From NCBI RefSeq assembly GCF_000428125.1, contig NZ_ATZI01000001.1, positions 310,001 through 374,000 on the forward strand: a stretch of 64,000 nt of DNA, written 5' to 3'. Positions 62,025-64,000 of this stretch are shown here, one piece after another. Numbering within the stretch: position 1 is the stretch's first letter; each line of letters starts with the position of its first letter. The DNA is from Bacteroides graminisolvens DSM 19988 = JCM 15093. GTDB lineage: Bacteria; Bacteroidota; Bacteroidia; Bacteroidales; Bacteroidaceae. Both the position numbers and the translations under genes were made by a program. The notes beneath the pieces are model-generated. The model was not told the origin of the DNA. It searched no databases and saw nothing but the letters and a program-made list of their open reading frames with translations.

Positions 62025-62528
62025 ATGAAATTGATAGATTGGTTTATACTCATTGTGTTGGGGATAGGTGCTTATCAGGGATTTATGAAAGGCTTTATCA
62101 ACCAATTAGCTGCCATAGCCGGATTTATAGTAGGGCTTATTGCTGCCAAGATGCTTTATGCATCACTTGCAGAAAGACTATGCCCAACATTGACCGAGTC
62201 AATGACGCTTGCCCAGATAATATCTTTTATGGCTATCTGGATTGTGGTGCCTGTGTTATTTGGTATGGTAGGTATGTTTCTGACCAAGACGATGGATGTG
62301 ATTCTGCTTGGTTGGGTAAATAAGTCGCTGGGAGCAGCGCTCGGACTGCTTAAAAATCTCATTCTGCTTATGTTGCTTATCAGCATACTTGAGTTCATAG
62401 ACACGAGTAATCACCTCATCAGTCAAACAAAGAAGGCTGAATCAGTGTTATATTATCCCATAAGGAGTGTTGCAGGGGTGTTTTTCCCTGTAGCCAAACA
62501 AGTTTCGCAACAATATATTTTCAAATAG
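62025..62528 (+). CDS. CvpA family membrane protein
   Basis: A 167-residue protein with four hydrophobic spans. The start [31 protein letters not shown] is the CvpA (colicin V production) family signature. The role of CvpA proteins is still unclear; in E. coli it was found through colicin V production and purine-operon linkage. ATG at 62025 is the family start rather than the upstream open frame from 61947. It is 4 bp before sufB, so co-transcription is likely. Confidence 0.88.
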   Translation: MKLIDWFILIVLGIGAYQGFMKGFINQLAAIAGFIVGLIAAKMLYASLAERLCPTLTESMTLAQIISFMAIWIVVPVLFGMVGMFLTKTMDVILLGWVNKSLGAALGLLKNLILLMLLISILEFIDTSNHLISQTKKAESVLYYPIRSVAGVFFPVAKQVSQQYIFK

Positions 62529-62532
62529 AATT

Positions 62533-63987
62533 ATGCAACAGGAAGAACCTAACAAATATGTAAAGGAACTCACCCAAGAGAAATATAAGTATGGATTTAC
62601 AACAGAAGTTCATACTGAAGTTATTGAAAAAGGGTTGAACGAGGATACAATTCGTTTAATCTCCTTCAAAAAGGGTGAGCCTGAATGGTTACTAGAGTTT
62701 AGGCTAAAAGCCTATCGTCATTGGTTAACAATGGAAATGCCTACCTGGCCTCATCTTAGAATTCCGGAAATAGATTATCAGTCCATTTCTTATTATGCTG
62801 ACCCGACCAAGAAGAAAGAAGGTCCGAAGAGTATGGAAGAAGTTGACCCTGAATTAATTAAAACATTTAATAAGCTAGGTATACCTTTGGAGGAACAGAT
62901 GGCGCTGAGCGGCATTGCCGTGGATGCGGTAATGGACTCCGTGTCTGTTAAGACTACCTTCAAAGATACGCTGATGGAAAAAGGAATTATTTTCTGTTCC
63001 TTTAGTGAAGCTGTTCGTGAACACCCCGACCTGATAAAGAAGTACTTGGGATCTGTGGTGGGCTATCGCGATAATTACTTTGCAGCGTTGAATTCAGCCG
63101 TTTTCTCTGACGGATCCTTTGTGTACATCCCCAAAGGAGTGCGCTGCCCCATGGAACTTTCTACCTATTTCCGTATCAATGCTGCCAATACCGGCCAATT
63201 TGAACGAACACTTATCGTTGCCGACGATGATTCGTATGTTTCCTATCTGGAAGGTTGTACGGCTCCCATGCGTGATGAGAACCAATTGCACGCAGCTATA
63301 GTGGAAATTATCGTGCATGATCGTGCGGAAGTGAAATACAGTACGGTACAAAACTGGTATCCGGGCGATGCCGAAGGCAAAGGCGGTGTTTATAACTTCG
63401 TTACCAAACGCGGCAATTGCAAAGGAGCAGGCAGTAAACTTTCGTGGACACAAGTAGAAACAGGTAGCGCTATTACATGGAAATATCCATCGTGCATACT
63501 AACGGGCGACAACTCTACCGCAGAGTTTTATAGCGTGGCCGTAACTAACAACTACCAGCAGGCCGATACCGGCACGAAGATGATTCATCTGGGGCGTAAT
63601 ACCCGCAGCACCATTGTGAGCAAAGGAATATCGGCAGGCAGAAGCGAGAACTCATACCGTGGATTGGTTCGTGTGGCCGAGAAAGCTGAGAATGCCCGTA
63701 ACTATAGCCAGTGCGACTCTTTGTTGCTGGGCGATAAATGCGGGGCACACACATTCCCTTACATGGATATCCGCAACGAAACCGCTGTGGTTGAACACGA
63801 AGCTACTACCAGCAAAATCAGTGAAGATCAGATATTCTATTGCAATCAGCGAGGAATCAATACGGAAGATGCCGTAGGACTTATCGTGAACGGTTATGCC
63901 AAAGAGGTGCTCAACAAGCTACCAATGGAATTTGCCGTTGAAGCGCAAAAATTACTTTCCATCTCGTTAGAGGGAAGTGTAGGTTAA
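62533..63987 (+). CDS. sufB: Fe-S cluster assembly protein SufB
   Basis: A 484-residue scaffold component of the SUF iron-sulfur cluster machinery (SufBCD complex). Signs are the N-terminal [53 protein letters not shown] and [25 protein letters not shown]. The C-terminal [20 protein letters not shown] and [23 protein letters not shown] follow, and Cys residues implicated in cluster building are kept. sufC and sufD would be expected just beyond the window edge. Confidence 0.96.
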   Translation: MQQEEPNKYVKELTQEKYKYGFTTEVHTEVIEKGLNEDTIRLISFKKGEPEWLLEFRLKAYRHWLTMEMPTWPHLRIPEIDYQSISYYADPTKKKEGPKSMEEVDPELIKTFNKLGIPLEEQMALSGIAVDAVMDSVSVKTTFKDTLMEKGIIFCSFSEAVREHPDLIKKYLGSVVGYRDNYFAALNSAVFSDGSFVYIPKGVRCPMELSTYFRINAANTGQFERTLIVADDDSYVSYLEGCTAPMRDENQLHAAIVEIIVHDRAEVKYSTVQNWYPGDAEGKGGVYNFVTKRGNCKGAGSKLSWTQVETGSAITWKYPSCILTGDNSTAEFYSVAVTNNYQQADTGTKMIHLGRNTRSTIVSKGISAGRSENSYRGLVRVAEKAENARNYSQCDSLLLGDKCGAHTFPYMDIRNETAVVEHEATTSKISEDQIFYCNQRGINTEDAVGLIVNGYAKEVLNKLPMEFAVEAQKLLSISLEGSVG

Positions 63988-64000
63988 TATAGTCTTGTTA

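Overview
The window looks like the chromosome of a Bacteroidales bacterium, most likely Bacteroides or a close relative; I cannot name the species. The grounds are the gene families (a stand-alone TonB-dependent receptor, DUF2851, DUF4254, DUF4252, head-GIN/DUF2807, a bacterial GH3-auxin-type protein, WbqC, a large divergent LepB), the near absence of strong Shine-Dalgarno sites, and many upstream boxes fitting the Bacteroides sigma-ABfr promoter (-33 TTTG, -7 TAnnTTTG). The order pfkA / rnc-fabF-acpP / purN / pdxB followed by a glycosyltransferase cluster resembles, as I recall it, the setting of the lipooligosaccharide (LOS) locus of B. thetaiotaomicron.

Layout. 1-6.9 kb: 3' end of a GH3 glycosidase, a non-coding 314-bp repeat (copy 1), a chromate transporter, a TonB-dependent receptor and a GNAT acetyltransferase. 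7-12.9 kb (minus): a tightly packed run dapB - lepB - lepB-like - WbqC - SDR reductase - uxuA. 12.9-17.7 kb (plus): DUF2851, two lipoproteins and a DUF3108 protein. 17.8-28.8 kb: cysS, an HU-like gene behind a striking array of 22-bp-spaced palindromes, a SNF2 helicase, a GH3-auxin-family protein, pfkA, rnc-fabF-acpP, purN and pdxB. At 29.9-30.2 kb lies an inverted second copy of the 314-bp repeat. 30.4-45.5 kb (plus): a cell-surface glycan cluster, probably LOS core/O-unit, with DUF4254, GT9, UDP-galactopyranose mutase and a linked galactofuranosyltransferase-like gene, a Kdo/WaaP-type kinase, a CDP-glycerol/LicD/aminotransferase/cytidylyltransferase module, three more glycosyltransferases and an MsbA-like exporter. 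An intact ISL3-family element with a perfect 8-bp target duplication sits in the last codons of the cytidylyltransferase gene. 45.5-54.3 kb: RNase H, a small AraC-type protein, nitroreductase, aroK, speA, argB, an ECF sigma operon and two head-GIN genes. 54.5-64 kb: a metallohydrolase, a membrane-anchored protein, an esterase, the rimP-nusA-infB operon, CvpA and sufB.

The main unexplained items are: (1) a signal-peptidase paralogue that has lost both catalytic residues (Ser to Gly, Lys to Asn) but stays in the operon beside the active copy; (2) four palindromes at exact 22-bp spacing, enclosed by a 12-bp inverted repeat, in the leader of an HU-like gene; (3) two inverted 314-bp intergenic elements bracketing about 28 kb, each with phased TGTACA sites and 10-bp iterons; (4) a teichoic-acid-like polyol/amino-alcohol-phosphate module in a Gram-negative glycan locus; (5) matching ECF-type promoter signatures in front of the sigma operon and the head-GIN pair. 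No CRISPR array, tRNA, rRNA, prophage or restriction system was seen.
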